Notes: a model not told the origin generated them from the sequence alone. A stretch of 64,000 bases of DNA from Verrucomicrobia bacterium Tous-C9LFEB (GCA_002304345.1 NEUU01000009.1:62001-126000); one strand, 5' to 3'; counted from the first letter of the stretch, positions 1 through 10,229 are shown. Program-made: numbers and translations.

Positions 1-40
1 CGAGGAGCATCCAGAGCACAATGGCAAAACGGTGAGTCAT
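1..40 (-). CDS. 5' end of a gene running off the left edge
   Basis: An ATG at 40-38 on the minus strand opens a frame reading MTHRFAIVLWMLL to the window edge. This is a short basic start followed by hydrophobic residues, as in a signal peptide. It starts 25 bp after the stop of the FAD oxidoreductase in the same direction, so it is probably the next gene of the leftward operon. Nothing more can be said about its function. Confidence 0.5.
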   Translation of the reverse strand, partial: MTHRFAIVLWMLL

Positions 41-65
41 AAATACAACGGGGAAGCGTTGGAAT

Positions 66-1472
<1,407 letters not shown>

Positions 1473-1529
1473 GGGTGAAATCGGTTGGTTTTCTATGTGC
1501 CAATCGGAATAATCTGGAGTGTGGGTGAA

Positions 1530-2708
1530 TCAGGGTAAAACACAGGCCGGGGTGATTGCGCCACGCCACTCTTCCGCCAGCAGTGTACGATGGTCATAGC
1601 AGCGGTTCAATGCTTCCTGCAAACCCGGGACAAAACACCGCGGCGCATCGCCTGAGTGATCCACCTCAATACTGGAGGAGGGGAAATCATGAATCGGAAA
1701 GCCAGCGTCATGCATGTGATTCACGCATCGCGTATGCGCGCTGGCGGCATCGATTCCACAGAGCGGTGAGGCGCCGGTGCGTGCGGAATTCACCGCCTGC
1801 CATAGTTTCCGGCAGGGCTCGTCCTCGGGGGAGCCATAGGAAATCTTTTCGCCCGAGCGGAGCGTGGCGATAATATTTTTCCGTTCGACCGAATAGTCGA
1901 TCACCGCCTGTTCAAACTCGTAGCGGAAACGGGGGTCCTGCCGATCCGCGGTCACATGGGACGCGAGAAATTGCAATTCCACGCCCGATTCCGTCCGCAA
2001 GCGCAGGGCCGCGGTTTCGAAGCTTTCAATCGGATTGACTCGCCACAGTTCCGCCTCGGAGACGGTGGCTGTGGCACTCTGCCCGATGGACGATCCCAGC
2101 AGGTAAAGCATATTGTGGAGATAATGCGCCATGGCGTTGTTCACGGGGCTGTCGAGAAGTCGCTCGCCCGTTTTGGTCCGCAAGCGTCCCGCCCAGTCAT
2201 TGCGGCGGTAATAGCGGTCGCCGCGCGGCCAGCAGATCAGCGTCTGGAATTGGAGGGGGCAACCGAAGCGGCCCTCCAGAAGATCGCCTTTGAGTTTTTG
2301 AATGGCCGGGCTGAAGGACCATTGATAACCGATCGTTACGCTTTTTCCCGAAAGCATTTCCGCAGCTTTCATCTGCTCAATCTGTTCCACGCTGGTGCAG
2401 AGCGGCTTCTCGCACAGGACATGCGAACCGTGGGCGAGGGCCAGACAGGTCTGCGCGCAATGAAAATGAATGGGAGAGGAAATGATGAGCAGGTCGCACC
2501 CGGCCACGGCATAGAATTCTTCCAGTCGCGAAAAGGTGGGAATGCTGCGCGACACAATTTCCGGCCATTGGGAGCAATGCTTCGGAAAGGGCTCGATGAT
2601 GCCGGCGAGTCGGCAGTTCCTCGCTTCCGCTTCGGCAAGCAGAGCGGTGAGATAGCGTTCGCCATAGCCACCCGCGCCGCACAGGGCGATGGACAGGGGC
2701 GGCGTCAT
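1530..2708 (-). CDS. Gfo/Idh/MocA family oxidoreductase
   Basis: A 392-residue NAD(P)-dependent sugar-type oxidoreductase. The N-terminal Rossmann motif is ALCGAGGYGERYL, and the family's EKP motif occurs as HVLCEKPL around residues 95-102, where the Lys is the usual catalytic or cofactor-contacting residue. The C-terminal half fits the mixed alpha/beta substrate domain of the family. No signal peptide is visible, so it should be cytoplasmic. It sits between the PEP-CTERM gene (78 bp upstream) and the FAD oxidoreductase (57 bp downstream), all leftward, which points to oxidation or epimerisation of a sugar handled by this locus. The exact substrate cannot be read from sequence. Confidence 0.88.
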   Translation of the reverse strand: MTPPLSIALCGAGGYGERYLTALLAEAEARNCRLAGIIEPFPKHCSQWPEIVSRSIPTFSRLEEFYAVAGCDLLIISSPIHFHCAQTCLALAHGSHVLCEKPLCTSVEQIEQMKAAEMLSGKSVTIGYQWSFSPAIQKLKGDLLEGRFGCPLQFQTLICWPRGDRYYRRNDWAGRLRTKTGERLLDSPVNNAMAHYLHNMLYLLGSSIGQSATATVSEAELWRVNPIESFETAALRLRTESGVELQFLASHVTADRQDPRFRYEFEQAVIDYSVERKNIIATLRSGEKISYGSPEDEPCRKLWQAVNSARTGASPLCGIDAASAHTRCVNHMHDAGFPIHDFPSSSIEVDHSGDAPRCFVPGLQEALNRCYDHRTLLAEEWRGAITPACVLP

Positions 2709-2786
2709 CGGCCCACGCCTTCCTGCGGCGCGATGGAAATCAGATGAATCGGGTGCATAATCGTCTTTCAGCGGATCGAGTGCGGT

Positions 2787-3674
2787 TTACTGCGAGGAAC
2801 GGGATCTCCAGCTCCGGCGGAAGCAGAGGCTCAGCGCGAAGGCTGAGGCCAGCATGAGAAGATTTGTGGAGGGCTCGGGTACGATGGTTCCGGGAGCCAG
2901 CGAGAGCACGCTGACGCCATTGACCGTGTCTCCCAGTGAATTCCAGACGCCGAAATTATCATACCAGGTGGTCAGGGATAAATTGTTGCCGAGAGTGCTC
3001 AGCGATTCGCCGATTCCAAATCCGGTGATAAATCCGGTCGTCGCGCCTCCCGTTCCCAATTGAGCAATGCTGGTGGTGGTGCCATCGGACCAATAGGTGG
3101 CCACGGTATCGGTGGCCAGGCTGGTGCTGGCGGCATCGCCCAGCGTGATGTTCGCCCCGGTTCGGTTGATAACGATGGTGAAATGATACGTCTTGGAAAG
3201 GGCGATGCTGGAGGAGTTGATCGTGCTGCCATAGCGGCCCGTGGAAGTGCGGGCTTCATTCGGCGCGGTGTCCACGACCCCCGTATTCCAGAGATCAAAA
3301 CCCACCACGAGCGCTCCCGCCCCGGCGGCGAGGGAGGCGATGTTGTTTTGAAAAACACGCATACTGGCACTGGCCGCCGCACCGGTGGTATTTGTGCCGG
3401 AAGTATAGAGGGCATTCCCGTGCAGGTTGGTAAAGGCTGGCGAGGCGGCGCGCACGTCTATGGCCACGGAGGTCAAATTATTGGAAGAGGTGGACGTGAA
3501 GGTGTCGCTGGCCCCAGTGCCATTCACTAACAAGGCGGCGGAACCGCTGCTGGTATCATAGGACTCGAAGTCCGCGTTCCAGATCAGCGCGGCGCGCAGG
3601 AAGGTGGTTCCCATGAGAAGAAGGAGAGTGGATGCGGTCAGAATCCAGCGAGTCCGGGAGTGATCGGTTTTCAT
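2787..3674 (-). CDS. PEP-CTERM sorting domain protein, LamG-like
   Basis: A 295-residue exported protein with an N-terminal signal (RWILTASTLLLLMGTTF) and a C-terminal PEP-CTERM signal: VPEPSTNLLMLASAFALSL followed by an Arg-rich tail (CFRRSWRSRS). The family is processed and retained at or exported through the outer envelope by an exosortase. The body starts LIWNADFESYD and ends with a motif around WYDNFGVWNSLGDTVNGVSVLSL, resembling concanavalin-like secreted proteins. A clear paralogue lacking the sorting tail lies at 7572-8369. It is the first gene of the leftward operon, 45 bp after a LacI-type palindrome. Its ligand is not known. Confidence 0.85.
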   Translation of the reverse strand: MKTDHSRTRWILTASTLLLLMGTTFLRAALIWNADFESYDTSSGSAALLVNGTGASDTFTSTSSNNLTSVAIDVRAASPAFTNLHGNALYTSGTNTTGAAASASMRVFQNNIASLAAGAGALVVGFDLWNTGVVDTAPNEARTSTGRYGSTINSSSIALSKTYHFTIVINRTGANITLGDAASTSLATDTVATYWSDGTTTSIAQLGTGGATTGFITGFGIGESLSTLGNNLSLTTWYDNFGVWNSLGDTVNGVSVLSLAPGTIVPEPSTNLLMLASAFALSLCFRRSWRSRSSQ

Positions 3675-3718
3675 GAGTTCACATTGCTCTATTCGAAATA
3701 GAGAGGCAATTGTGAGGC

Positions 3719-3736
3719 TTTTTAACTCGTTAAAAA
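3719..3736. promoter_or_regulatory. candidate LacI-family operator, left arm
   Basis: The core TTTAACTCGTTAAA (3721-3734) is a palindrome with 6-bp arms and a 2-bp centre; two more pairs extend it to 18 bp. The same site in inverse orientation occurs at 4914-4927 on the other side of the LacI-type gene. It lies 45 bp upstream of the PEP-CTERM start. Even-symmetry palindromes with a central CpG-containing core are usual for LacI-family regulators; binding by the neighbouring regulator is inferred. Confidence 0.7.
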
Positions 3737-3780
3737 CGGAGCGCGCTACGCGGCTGGCGTAGGCTGGACGAGGGTCCGTG

Positions 3781-4821
3781 TTATTTCCGGGACCGGGTGA
3801 TCTGCCGGATGGTGGTGCCGGGATTGAAATCGCTGCCGATCATGGTGATTCGCGATTCTTCCTCCTCGCAGCGGATGTTACCCTCGACAAGGCTGGCCAG
3901 GATTTCGACGGCCGCTCCTCCCAGGCGATGGGTATTCTGGTACATGCCGCTCAGGTGGTCATTGCGCTGGCAGTCGAGATGGAGGAAGCCGAGTTGATCC
4001 GGAATGCGGCGGCCCAGAGCTTGCGTCCATTTCCAGACATCGAGCGTGACGCCGATAATCACCTCCGGCCGGGTCCGGCGATACCACTTTTCGTAAGCGG
4101 CCTGACTCCATGCCGCCGGGGCGAAAATCACGATTTCGGCGCGGGGAAAACGCCGCTGTGCGGTCGTTACGCCCGCCATCCAGAGATGATTGACCCGTTC
4201 GATGTCGGTATCGCGGATGACGATGCCGATTCGTTCGTGGCCGTGTTCGAGAGCGCGTTGAATCGCCTGTTCCATCGTCTGGACATGGTGATTGCATACG
4301 CGCGGCACGGTGGGGGAGTCCAGCGTGTAACCGAGGGCAACGATGCTGAAGCCACTGACATCAATTTCCAGCGAACGTTTTTCGATCGGCAGTGGGGGGA
4401 CGATGATGCCAGCAATACCCCGGGCTTTCAGGACGGCGGTGAAACGGGCGGGGTCCTTGGCATAATCGCCCATCCAGAAATGCTCGATATTATAGCCCAG
4501 TTCCTGTCCGCGCTCGGTGGCGCCCCGTATGTACTCCGGGTAAGAATGCCAGGTCTTCCAAATGTCTCGCGTCTTGTATTGGGTGAGGAAGGCGAGGGTG
4601 GCGCGATAGGTCGGGCCGCGGCCCTGCCGCACACTGGTCATGAGGGCGCGCACCATGGGATTGGGGGTATAGCCGAGTTCTTTGGCCAGTCCCTGGATTT
4701 TGATCCGGGTAAGCTGGGCGACCTTGGAGGAGTTGCGCAGGGCCATGGAGACCAGGGCCCGGGTGACCCCGGCGTGGTCGGCGATGGTTTGCAGGGTGAC
4801 GCGCTGGTGCGGATCGCTCAT
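3781..4821 (-). CDS. LacI family transcriptional regulator
   Basis: A 346-residue regulator. Residues 8-55 form a LacI-type helix-turn-helix and hinge (VTLQTIADHAGVTRALVSMA, then YTPNPMVRALM). The rest resembles a periplasmic-binding-protein-like effector domain (for example GIAGIIVPPLP, GHERIGIVI, PEVIIGVTLDVW). It sits between two oppositely oriented gene sets, each preceded by the same palindrome (3719-3736 and 4914-4927), so it probably represses both until a sugar or oligosaccharide binds. Family and fold are clear; the effector is unknown. The start at MSDPHQRVTL leaves almost no extra sequence before the HTH, as is normal. Confidence 0.92.
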   Translation of the reverse strand: MSDPHQRVTLQTIADHAGVTRALVSMALRNSSKVAQLTRIKIQGLAKELGYTPNPMVRALMTSVRQGRGPTYRATLAFLTQYKTRDIWKTWHSYPEYIRGATERGQELGYNIEHFWMGDYAKDPARFTAVLKARGIAGIIVPPLPIEKRSLEIDVSGFSIVALGYTLDSPTVPRVCNHHVQTMEQAIQRALEHGHERIGIVIRDTDIERVNHLWMAGVTTAQRRFPRAEIVIFAPAAWSQAAYEKWYRRTRPEVIIGVTLDVWKWTQALGRRIPDQLGFLHLDCQRNDHLSGMYQNTHRLGGAAVEILASLVEGNIRCEEEESRITMIGSDFNPGTTIRQITRSRK

Positions 4822-4913
4822 GGGCGTTTGAATGTTATTTACAAGCTTTCAAGGGAAGTGGGCTTGCCGATAAGGTTATCATACACGATGCGGGAGTCGG
4901 GGCGAAAGGAGAA

Positions 4914-4927
4914 TTTAACGAGTTAAA
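4914..4927. promoter_or_regulatory. candidate LacI-family operator, right arm
   Basis: TTTAACGAGTTAAA is the exact reverse complement of the core at 3721-3734. It lies between the divergent LacI gene and the prepilin gene, 52 bp upstream of the preferred ATG at 4979. It could control both the rightward operon and the regulator's own promoter. Confidence 0.7.
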
Positions 4928-4978
4928 GAAGCGCCCGATTGCTTGGCTTCGGGGTTGCCATTACCTTCATCAAGACAC

Positions 4979-5641
4979 ATGAATTCACCAGCCTTCAACA
5001 TCCGGCGTGGCGGTTTTACCCTCATGGAGTTAATGGTTGTCGTGGCCATTATAGCGGTGCTGGCCGCGCTTCTCATGCCGAGCATGGCGAAGATGTCGCG
5101 GAACGCGCAGGGCAGTCATATAGCGTCGCAGATGCGCCAGCTCGGCCAGGCGATTTTCAGCTATGCGGGGGAACATGATGGACAGCTACCGGGACCACTT
5201 TGGGACGGACAGGGTTTCCGCTACAAGGCCACCCACCCTGAAGCGCTGATGACGCACCTCAGTTCTTATCTGGGTGTGCAAAATTCGGATGCCAATTGGA
5301 GAATTGCCGATCAGTTCATGACTCCGCCGCAGCGCGCTTTCTGGCGCAAGATCAATAACGATTCCGCCGCATTTCTGAAAATCACCGTATCGGGAAGCGT
5401 CATTCCATTCGGTTATTCTGCCGGAGCTACGGTCACGGCTTCGATGCGCCTCCAGTCGCTGGCCACCCCCAGCGAAACGTACATGTTCCGCGAGGCGGAT
5501 CAAAAGGCGTCCTGGGTTTCGATCAGCAGTGGTTATTATCGGCAATGTCCGCCTGCTCCGCTCCATGGAGACTACCGGTATATTTCCTATTTTGACGGGA
5601 GTATCCGTCCCGTTGCGGTCAAAGAAAGCAACCGCCAGTAA
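4979..5641 (+). CDS. prepilin-like H-X9-DG protein
   Basis: A type IV pilin/type II secretion pseudopilin-like protein. After a short basic leader the cleavage and methylation region reads RRGGFTLMELMVVVAIIAVL, and the hydrophobic N-terminal helix follows. The C-terminus contains H-X9-DG (His, then YRYISYF, then DG), the hallmark of a family abundant in Planctomycetota and Verrucomicrobiota. The frame is open upstream to a TTG at 4943, but the ATG at 4979 (MNSPAFNIRRGGFTL) gives the normal short leader and is preferred. It heads the rightward operon under the second LacI-type palindrome. It is probably an envelope protein tied to polysaccharide use; exact role unknown. Confidence 0.85.
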   Translation: MNSPAFNIRRGGFTLMELMVVVAIIAVLAALLMPSMAKMSRNAQGSHIASQMRQLGQAIFSYAGEHDGQLPGPLWDGQGFRYKATHPEALMTHLSSYLGVQNSDANWRIADQFMTPPQRAFWRKINNDSAAFLKITVSGSVIPFGYSAGATVTASMRLQSLATPSETYMFREADQKASWVSISSGYYRQCPPAPLHGDYRYISYFDGSIRPVAVKESNRQ

Positions 5642-5652
5642 TTTTAATTTTC

Positions 5653-7554
5653 ATGAATACCCCCGTTATCGTGCGTCTCGTCCGCCTCATCGCGATTTCA
5701 TTTCTGACTGCCACCGCAACCGCTCGGGCCACCCTCTGGCATGTGGACCTGAAAGGGTCGAACGGAGACGGGAAAAGTCCGGAAACGGCACTGACATCCA
5801 TCCAGAGGGCGGTCGATCTGGCGGAGCCGGGCGATACGGTGCTCATTCATCCGGGGATTTATTATGAGAATGTGATTCTGAAACGTGGCGGCACGGCGAA
5901 GGCGCCGTTGCGTCTGATGGCGGACACGGTGGAACGGGATCGGGTGATTCTCAGCGGCGCGGCACGCGCAATCCGCGAGGGGAAAATGGCTTGGGAATTG
6001 GTCGACAAAGACTCCGGACTTTATCGCATTCCCTTTCTCTACCGGCCCACACGCGTGCTGGCCGCGGGCGTCGACTTGCAGCCGTATCCATCGTTGGCGG
6101 ACCTCAAGGCATTCCGCTTTCTGGCCGATAATTATCCCGGCAATTCCCACGGTTTCGCCTGGGACCCGGAATCGAAAAATCTCTATGTCCGGCTACGCGC
6201 GGATGGCCGGTATGGAGCGACCAATCCCAATAGCGCTGTCATGGCCGTATCGGGACCGCCGGCAGGGGGAAAGTGGGGTAATGAGATTACCTCTAATGAA
6301 AATTGGAATCTGGCGCTTCGATTTGCCGAGGAGGCCCATGTCATCATCGATGGGCTGACCTTTGAGGCGCCCGGCTATGCCGGCGTTTACACGGAAGCAG
6401 GGGAGCTGACGGTCCGCAATTGTTACTTCATCGGTTGCCGTTACGGCGTGGCCGGAAAGGAGCCGGGACGCGGTGGAAAGGGGCTCACAGACCGCGTTAC
6501 GGTGGAGAATTGCTACTACACGCAATACCCCGCATTTACCGACGTGGAGGACATCGTCGCGAAATATAAGGCGGAACAATACACCAAGTCCGAGTGGTGG
6601 CAGAAAATCATGCATTGGCAGCGCAAGGGTGGGCTTCCGCCCAAAAGCGGGGGAGTGGGCCGCGCCTTTAATTATGAAACGGGACTGACCCGTGGCATGG
6701 GGGCCGGCTGGGTCGTGCGCTACAATTATCTGTATGACGTGTTTGAGGGATTCAGCGCGGGCTCGACGTCATCGAGCCAGGGCGCGGAAATTTACGGCAA
6801 CCGCCTGGAGCGAATTTGCGACAACGCGGTGGAGACGGAGAATCATTCGCGGGATCTGCGCTTCCACAACAATTTGATCATCGATGCGTTCGAACCCATT
6901 TCGTGGCAACCCATCGATGGACCGCCGATGCCTGGTCCCGCATACATCTATGACAACGTCGTGCTGCAAACGCCTGCCGTGGCTGCAATGTGGGAGGTGG
7001 CGGGCAATAGTGGCGGCATTTTCAAAATGGGAATTCAGAATAGAAGCGGAGCCAGTGAAGTGGCGGAAAGCAACGTGCCCGGTGGCTTCTGGGTGACGCA
7101 CAACACGATCCTCGTCACACGCGGCAAGGTCTTCACACTTTTGACCGCGCCTCCCTCTCCCTATGGTCAATTCTACTTTGCCAACAACGCTTTCTTAACG
7201 GGCGGCATTGCGGGGGCAAATAGCATGAACGACAAGGGGAGGGGAATCTATTTCGACGGCAATCTGCTGGCTCCCTCTGTCGTGCCAACCTCGACCCATG
7301 AGTCGTACCTGCAGCGCGCCGCGCTCGTGGCGGGGCCGCATGGCAAAGTGTTCGAAGATCCATCCGTGGTGACGGTCGCGGCGGATGGTCGGGTGACAAT
7401 GAAGGAGATGGAGGCGTTGAACATCGGGATCACCACACGAACGGTTTCCTGGAACGGGCAGAATATCGAATTTCCCGCCCTCATGCCGCTGCGGACGGTC
7501 GTGGGGGCCGTCCCTTTCGACAACAGCCGAGTGGGCCCGCAGCCCCGAAAATAA
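5653..7554 (+). CDS. secreted right-handed parallel beta-helix protein
   Basis: A 633-residue exported protein with an N-terminal signal sequence (VRLVRLIAISFLTATATARA). It then shows the entry motif of pectate-lyase-like beta-helix proteins (TALTSIQRAVDLAEPGDTV, then IHPGIYYENV around residues 45-72), followed by many short coils with Asn-rich turns such as VRNCYFIGC, VENCYYTQ, IYGNRLERI and FHNNLIID. This architecture is typical of polysaccharide lyases and related glycan-binding enzymes. I see no motif that fixes the substrate or a catalytic residue. It lies 11 bp after the prepilin gene and 17 bp before a LamG-like protein gene, in an operon ending in a sugar symporter, so extracellular glycan depolymerisation is the likely role. 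Confidence 0.78.
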   Translation: MNTPVIVRLVRLIAISFLTATATARATLWHVDLKGSNGDGKSPETALTSIQRAVDLAEPGDTVLIHPGIYYENVILKRGGTAKAPLRLMADTVERDRVILSGAARAIREGKMAWELVDKDSGLYRIPFLYRPTRVLAAGVDLQPYPSLADLKAFRFLADNYPGNSHGFAWDPESKNLYVRLRADGRYGATNPNSAVMAVSGPPAGGKWGNEITSNENWNLALRFAEEAHVIIDGLTFEAPGYAGVYTEAGELTVRNCYFIGCRYGVAGKEPGRGGKGLTDRVTVENCYYTQYPAFTDVEDIVAKYKAEQYTKSEWWQKIMHWQRKGGLPPKSGGVGRAFNYETGLTRGMGAGWVVRYNYLYDVFEGFSAGSTSSSQGAEIYGNRLERICDNAVETENHSRDLRFHNNLIIDAFEPISWQPIDGPPMPGPAYIYDNVVLQTPAVAAMWEVAGNSGGIFKMGIQNRSGASEVAESNVPGGFWVTHNTILVTRGKVFTLLTAPPSPYGQFYFANNAFLTGGIAGANSMNDKGRGIYFDGNLLAPSVVPTSTHESYLQRAALVAGPHGKVFEDPSVVTVAADGRVTMKEMEALNIGITTRTVSWNGQNIEFPALMPLRTVVGAVPFDNSRVGPQPRK

Positions 7555-7571
7555 GAACAAAAAGGAAACGC

Positions 7572-8369
7572 ATGAGTCGTTTAAATTCTCTGTGGTGCCG
7601 GATCGCGTATGGCAGTTGGCTGCTGGCAATTGCCAATCCTTCGCAGGCGGAACTGGTTTGGAAAGCCGACTTCGAAGATCCGGCGAAAAATTCCCAGACT
7701 ACGCTCGTTGAGGCAGGGGGGCAGAATAATACTTTCTCCGCGATCAAGCCCGGTGGGTTAATGACATTGAGCGAGTGCAAGGTTGTCACGGGAGGAACCG
7801 CTCCGAAATTCATGAAGGGCGGCGTGCTTTATGTGGAGGCGGTCAACAGCGGAGGCGAAAATGGATTGGGGGCGGTGCGGTTGACGCAGGCTTCGCTGCG
7901 TCATTTTACCCCGGGGAATGCGGTTGTTTTGAGCTATGATTTGTATTACTCCGCAGATCAGGCGTTCAGTATCGGTGTCGAGGCGAGGACGAGTCGGGAC
8001 CAGCGCCTTGGGAATACCCTCTATATTCCTAACCTGCCGAAGGGCGTCCCCTTGCGCATTACAGTAGTGGTGAATCGCGGCGGCGACCCGGTGACCCTTC
8101 CGGGGGATTTGGGCGCGCTCGAAGCGAACCGCATGGCCACCTATTATTACGATGGTAGCCGGTTTAGTCGGGTTGAAATTTCCGACGCCATTTCCTTTAA
8201 GGGAGAGATGGCTGGATTCGCCATCAGCCTTAGTTTGAGCAAGCTCAAGCCCGGCGGCATGCTGGCGGTCTGGTACGATCATTTCGGCATCTGGACGCAG
8301 GCATCCGATCTGGTGGATGGCGTCAGTGTTTTAAAGCTGCCTCCCGGCACAGGGATTCCCCAAGTATGA
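7572..8369 (+). CDS. secreted LamG-like protein, paralogue of the PEP-CTERM protein, lacking the sorting tail
   Basis: A 265-residue exported protein with a signal peptide ending near NPSQA. Its body follows the 2787-3674 protein closely: LVWKADFEDP against LIWNADFESY near the start, and WYDHFGIWTQASDLVDGVSV against WYDNFGVWNSLGDTVNGVSV near the end. The PEP-CTERM motif of the paralogue is missing: the protein stops at PPGTGIPQV, exactly where the paralogue continues into VPEPST. The stop codon overlaps the ATG of the next gene (ATGA at 8366-8369). It may therefore be a freely secreted version. Function in glycan binding is inferred only. Confidence 0.78.
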   Translation: MSRLNSLWCRIAYGSWLLAIANPSQAELVWKADFEDPAKNSQTTLVEAGGQNNTFSAIKPGGLMTLSECKVVTGGTAPKFMKGGVLYVEAVNSGGENGLGAVRLTQASLRHFTPGNAVVLSYDLYYSADQAFSIGVEARTSRDQRLGNTLYIPNLPKGVPLRITVVVNRGGDPVTLPGDLGALEANRMATYYYDGSRFSRVEISDAISFKGEMAGFAISLSLSKLKPGGMLAVWYDHFGIWTQASDLVDGVSVLKLPPGTGIPQV

Positions 8370-9799
8370 GCACCACTCTCGAAAATAAACCGGCCCAGTC
8401 GTCCACCAAAGTGTGGACGGCCGGGACACTGACCTATTCGATGGGAGGCATTGCTGCCCTGTTTTTCTGGTTATTGGTTGGCGATTTCGCCTGGTCGATG
8501 CGCGAGAAGTCGGTCGGCCCGATGGCGCAGTGGTACCTGCATCATTTGATGGTGCCGAACTTTATTTTGGGATTGCTCGTCAGTTCGCTGCCTGCGGTGA
8601 TCCAGCTCTTTGTTGGCCCCTTCATCAGCGTCAAATCGGATCGCACGCGGAGCAAATGGGGACGGCGCATTCCCTTCCTTTTTATCACGACGCCGATGGC
8701 GGCGCTCGGCATGGTGGGTTTGGGCCTGACCCCGCTCGTGGCCAAATGGCTGCACCAGACTTTCAATGATTCATCGGTGGCGGGCGCGGGAATCGGATCT
8801 TTTTTGGCCAACGAGATGATTATTTCGGTGATTTGTTTCGGCATCTGCTGGACGTTGTTCGAAGTGGCGGTCATCGCCGGAAAACCGGTCTTCGACGGGC
8901 TGATCAACGACGTGGTGCCTCAAGCCTTGCTCGGGCGTTTTTACGGACTGTTCCGTGCGGTCATGCTGATCGATGGCATGGTGTTCAATTTCTGGGTCAT
9001 GGGATATGTGCCCACACATTTTACCTTGATCATGGTGTCGGTGGGGGTGTTCTACGGCGTGGCTTTTTTCTGGGTCTGCCTGAAGGTGAAGGAAGGCCAG
9101 TACCCGGCGCTTCCTCCGGTTCCCGAGAAAGCCGGTGTCGCCGGCAATTTGCTCGGCGCGGCGGGAACCTACTGTCGGGAATGTTTTTCCCATCCCTATT
9201 ATCTTTCTGTTTTCGTCATGATGATGGCGGCGGCGGTTTGCTTCGGACCGATCAATACCTTTGCGATTCCGTTTGCCGGGCATGTCGGAGTCGATATGAA
9301 AACCTACGGACAGGCGGTGGCCTTCACCTATCTTATTTCCCTGAGCCTGGCCTACTTTTTGGGCTGGATGGCCGACCGGTTTCATCCGTTGCGCCTGTGC
9401 ATCGGGGTGCTGATCGGGTACGTTGCGGTGACAGCTTGGGGCAGTTTTTATGCGCGCAACGCGACGACTTTTCTGATCGCGTGGATCTTGCACGGACTTT
9501 TGTCGGGTTGTTATTTCACTTGTGCGGCATCACTCGGACAGAGATTGTTTCCACGAGAGAAATTTGCGCAGTACGCCTCGGCTGCAGCCCTGTTTAGCGC
9601 CGGAGCGAACATTTTTCTCGCACCGACGATGGGCTCGATCATCGATCTCTCCGGTAATACCTATCGCTACACTTTTGCCGGTTCCTGTCTTCTGGCCATC
9701 ATCGCCCTCGTGGCCGCTTGTCTCGTCTATGGCCGATTCCGGAAGCTGGGTGGACCAGCGCATTACATCGCTCCAGATTACAGAGAGGGGAGGGGCTAG
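8366..9799 (+). CDS. MFS/GPH-family sugar:cation symporter
   Basis: A 477-residue polytopic membrane protein with about 12 hydrophobic segments. The loop SVKSDRTRSKWGRRIPFLF (about residues 91-109) matches the conserved D-x-T-R-x-K-W-G-R-R-x-P pattern of glycoside-pentoside-hexuronide symporters. It would import a mono- or oligosaccharide at the cytoplasmic membrane. Translation is coupled to the preceding gene by an ATGA overlap. The TAG stop (9797-9799) lies inside the outer end of a palindromic repeat element starting at 9796, so the insertion may have supplied the stop codon. Confidence 0.88.
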   Translation: MSTTLENKPAQSSTKVWTAGTLTYSMGGIAALFFWLLVGDFAWSMREKSVGPMAQWYLHHLMVPNFILGLLVSSLPAVIQLFVGPFISVKSDRTRSKWGRRIPFLFITTPMAALGMVGLGLTPLVAKWLHQTFNDSSVAGAGIGSFLANEMIISVICFGICWTLFEVAVIAGKPVFDGLINDVVPQALLGRFYGLFRAVMLIDGMVFNFWVMGYVPTHFTLIMVSVGVFYGVAFFWVCLKVKEGQYPALPPVPEKAGVAGNLLGAAGTYCRECFSHPYYLSVFVMMMAAAVCFGPINTFAIPFAGHVGVDMKTYGQAVAFTYLISLSLAYFLGWMADRFHPLRLCIGVLIGYVAVTAWGSFYARNATTFLIAWILHGLLSGCYFTCAASLGQRLFPREKFAQYASAAALFSAGANIFLAPTMGSIIDLSGNTYRYTFAGSCLLAIIALVAACLVYGRFRKLGGPAHYIAPDYREGRG

Positions 9800-9925
9800 C
9801 AGGTTGCTGAAAAAGTCCAGAGGGTCAAAAATGACTCCTAAAAACACCATTAAAACACTCCGCTCATGTTGAGGAAATCGATCCTGAGCGTTTTTTAAAA
9901 CACCCCTTTTTCAGCAACCTGCTAG
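9796..9925. repeat. MITE-like palindromic element 1
   Basis: Perfect 20-bp terminal inverted repeats, CTAGCAGGTTGCTGAAAAAG at 9796-9815 and its reverse complement at 9906-9925, bound a 130-bp element with further internal symmetry (TCCGCTCA near 9857 and TGAGCG near 9886). No coding potential is visible. The ends resemble non-autonomous transposon or REP-type repeats. It overlaps the stop codon of the MFS gene. Confidence 0.75.
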
Positions 9926-10079
9926 AGCATTTTAAAGTATCGTGCACACGTTTCGAAATGGCTCCAAGACTGGGAATGCCACGTCCCTTGTAGGGCGCCA
10001 TTGTATGGCGCCGCGGCGCGATGCAATCGCGCCCTACAAAGCAGGCATGCTTCTGTGCGCAATACTTTAAAATGCTCTA
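9923..10079. repeat. MITE-like palindromic element 2, abutting the first
   Basis: TAGAGCATTTTAAAGTAT at 9923-9940 is repeated as a perfect reverse complement at 10062-10079. Inside is a second palindrome with arms TTGTAGGGCGC (from 9989) and GCGCCCTACAA (ending near 10039). The element shares its first bases (CTAG) with the last bases of the preceding element, so the two are fused end to end. No ORF. Confidence 0.75.
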
Positions 10080-10086
10080 ATTAGAA

Positions 10087-10229
10087 TAAGTACGAATTCC
10101 CCGAAGTCCAATTCCCACCGGGATTCTTTCTGACAATTCTTCTGACAATTTGCCTGAAAAATCCACTTTTTGTCAGCGCATCGACTTGGGAATGGATGCC
10201 TTAAGAAATGGCGGACAGGGTGGGATTTG
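10087..10229. repeat. left attachment-site repeat (attL) of the tRNA-Ser island
   Basis: About 143 bp that match 38087-38228 with only a few substitutions and one single-base indel. The match ends with TGGCGGACAGGGTGGGATTTG, which in the right copy is the 3' end of an intact tRNA-Ser gene including the encoded CCA. Here only these 21 tRNA bases are present, so this is a displaced tRNA 3' end. It contains two TTCTGACA octamers 12 bp apart (10128, 10140). Confidence 0.85.
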
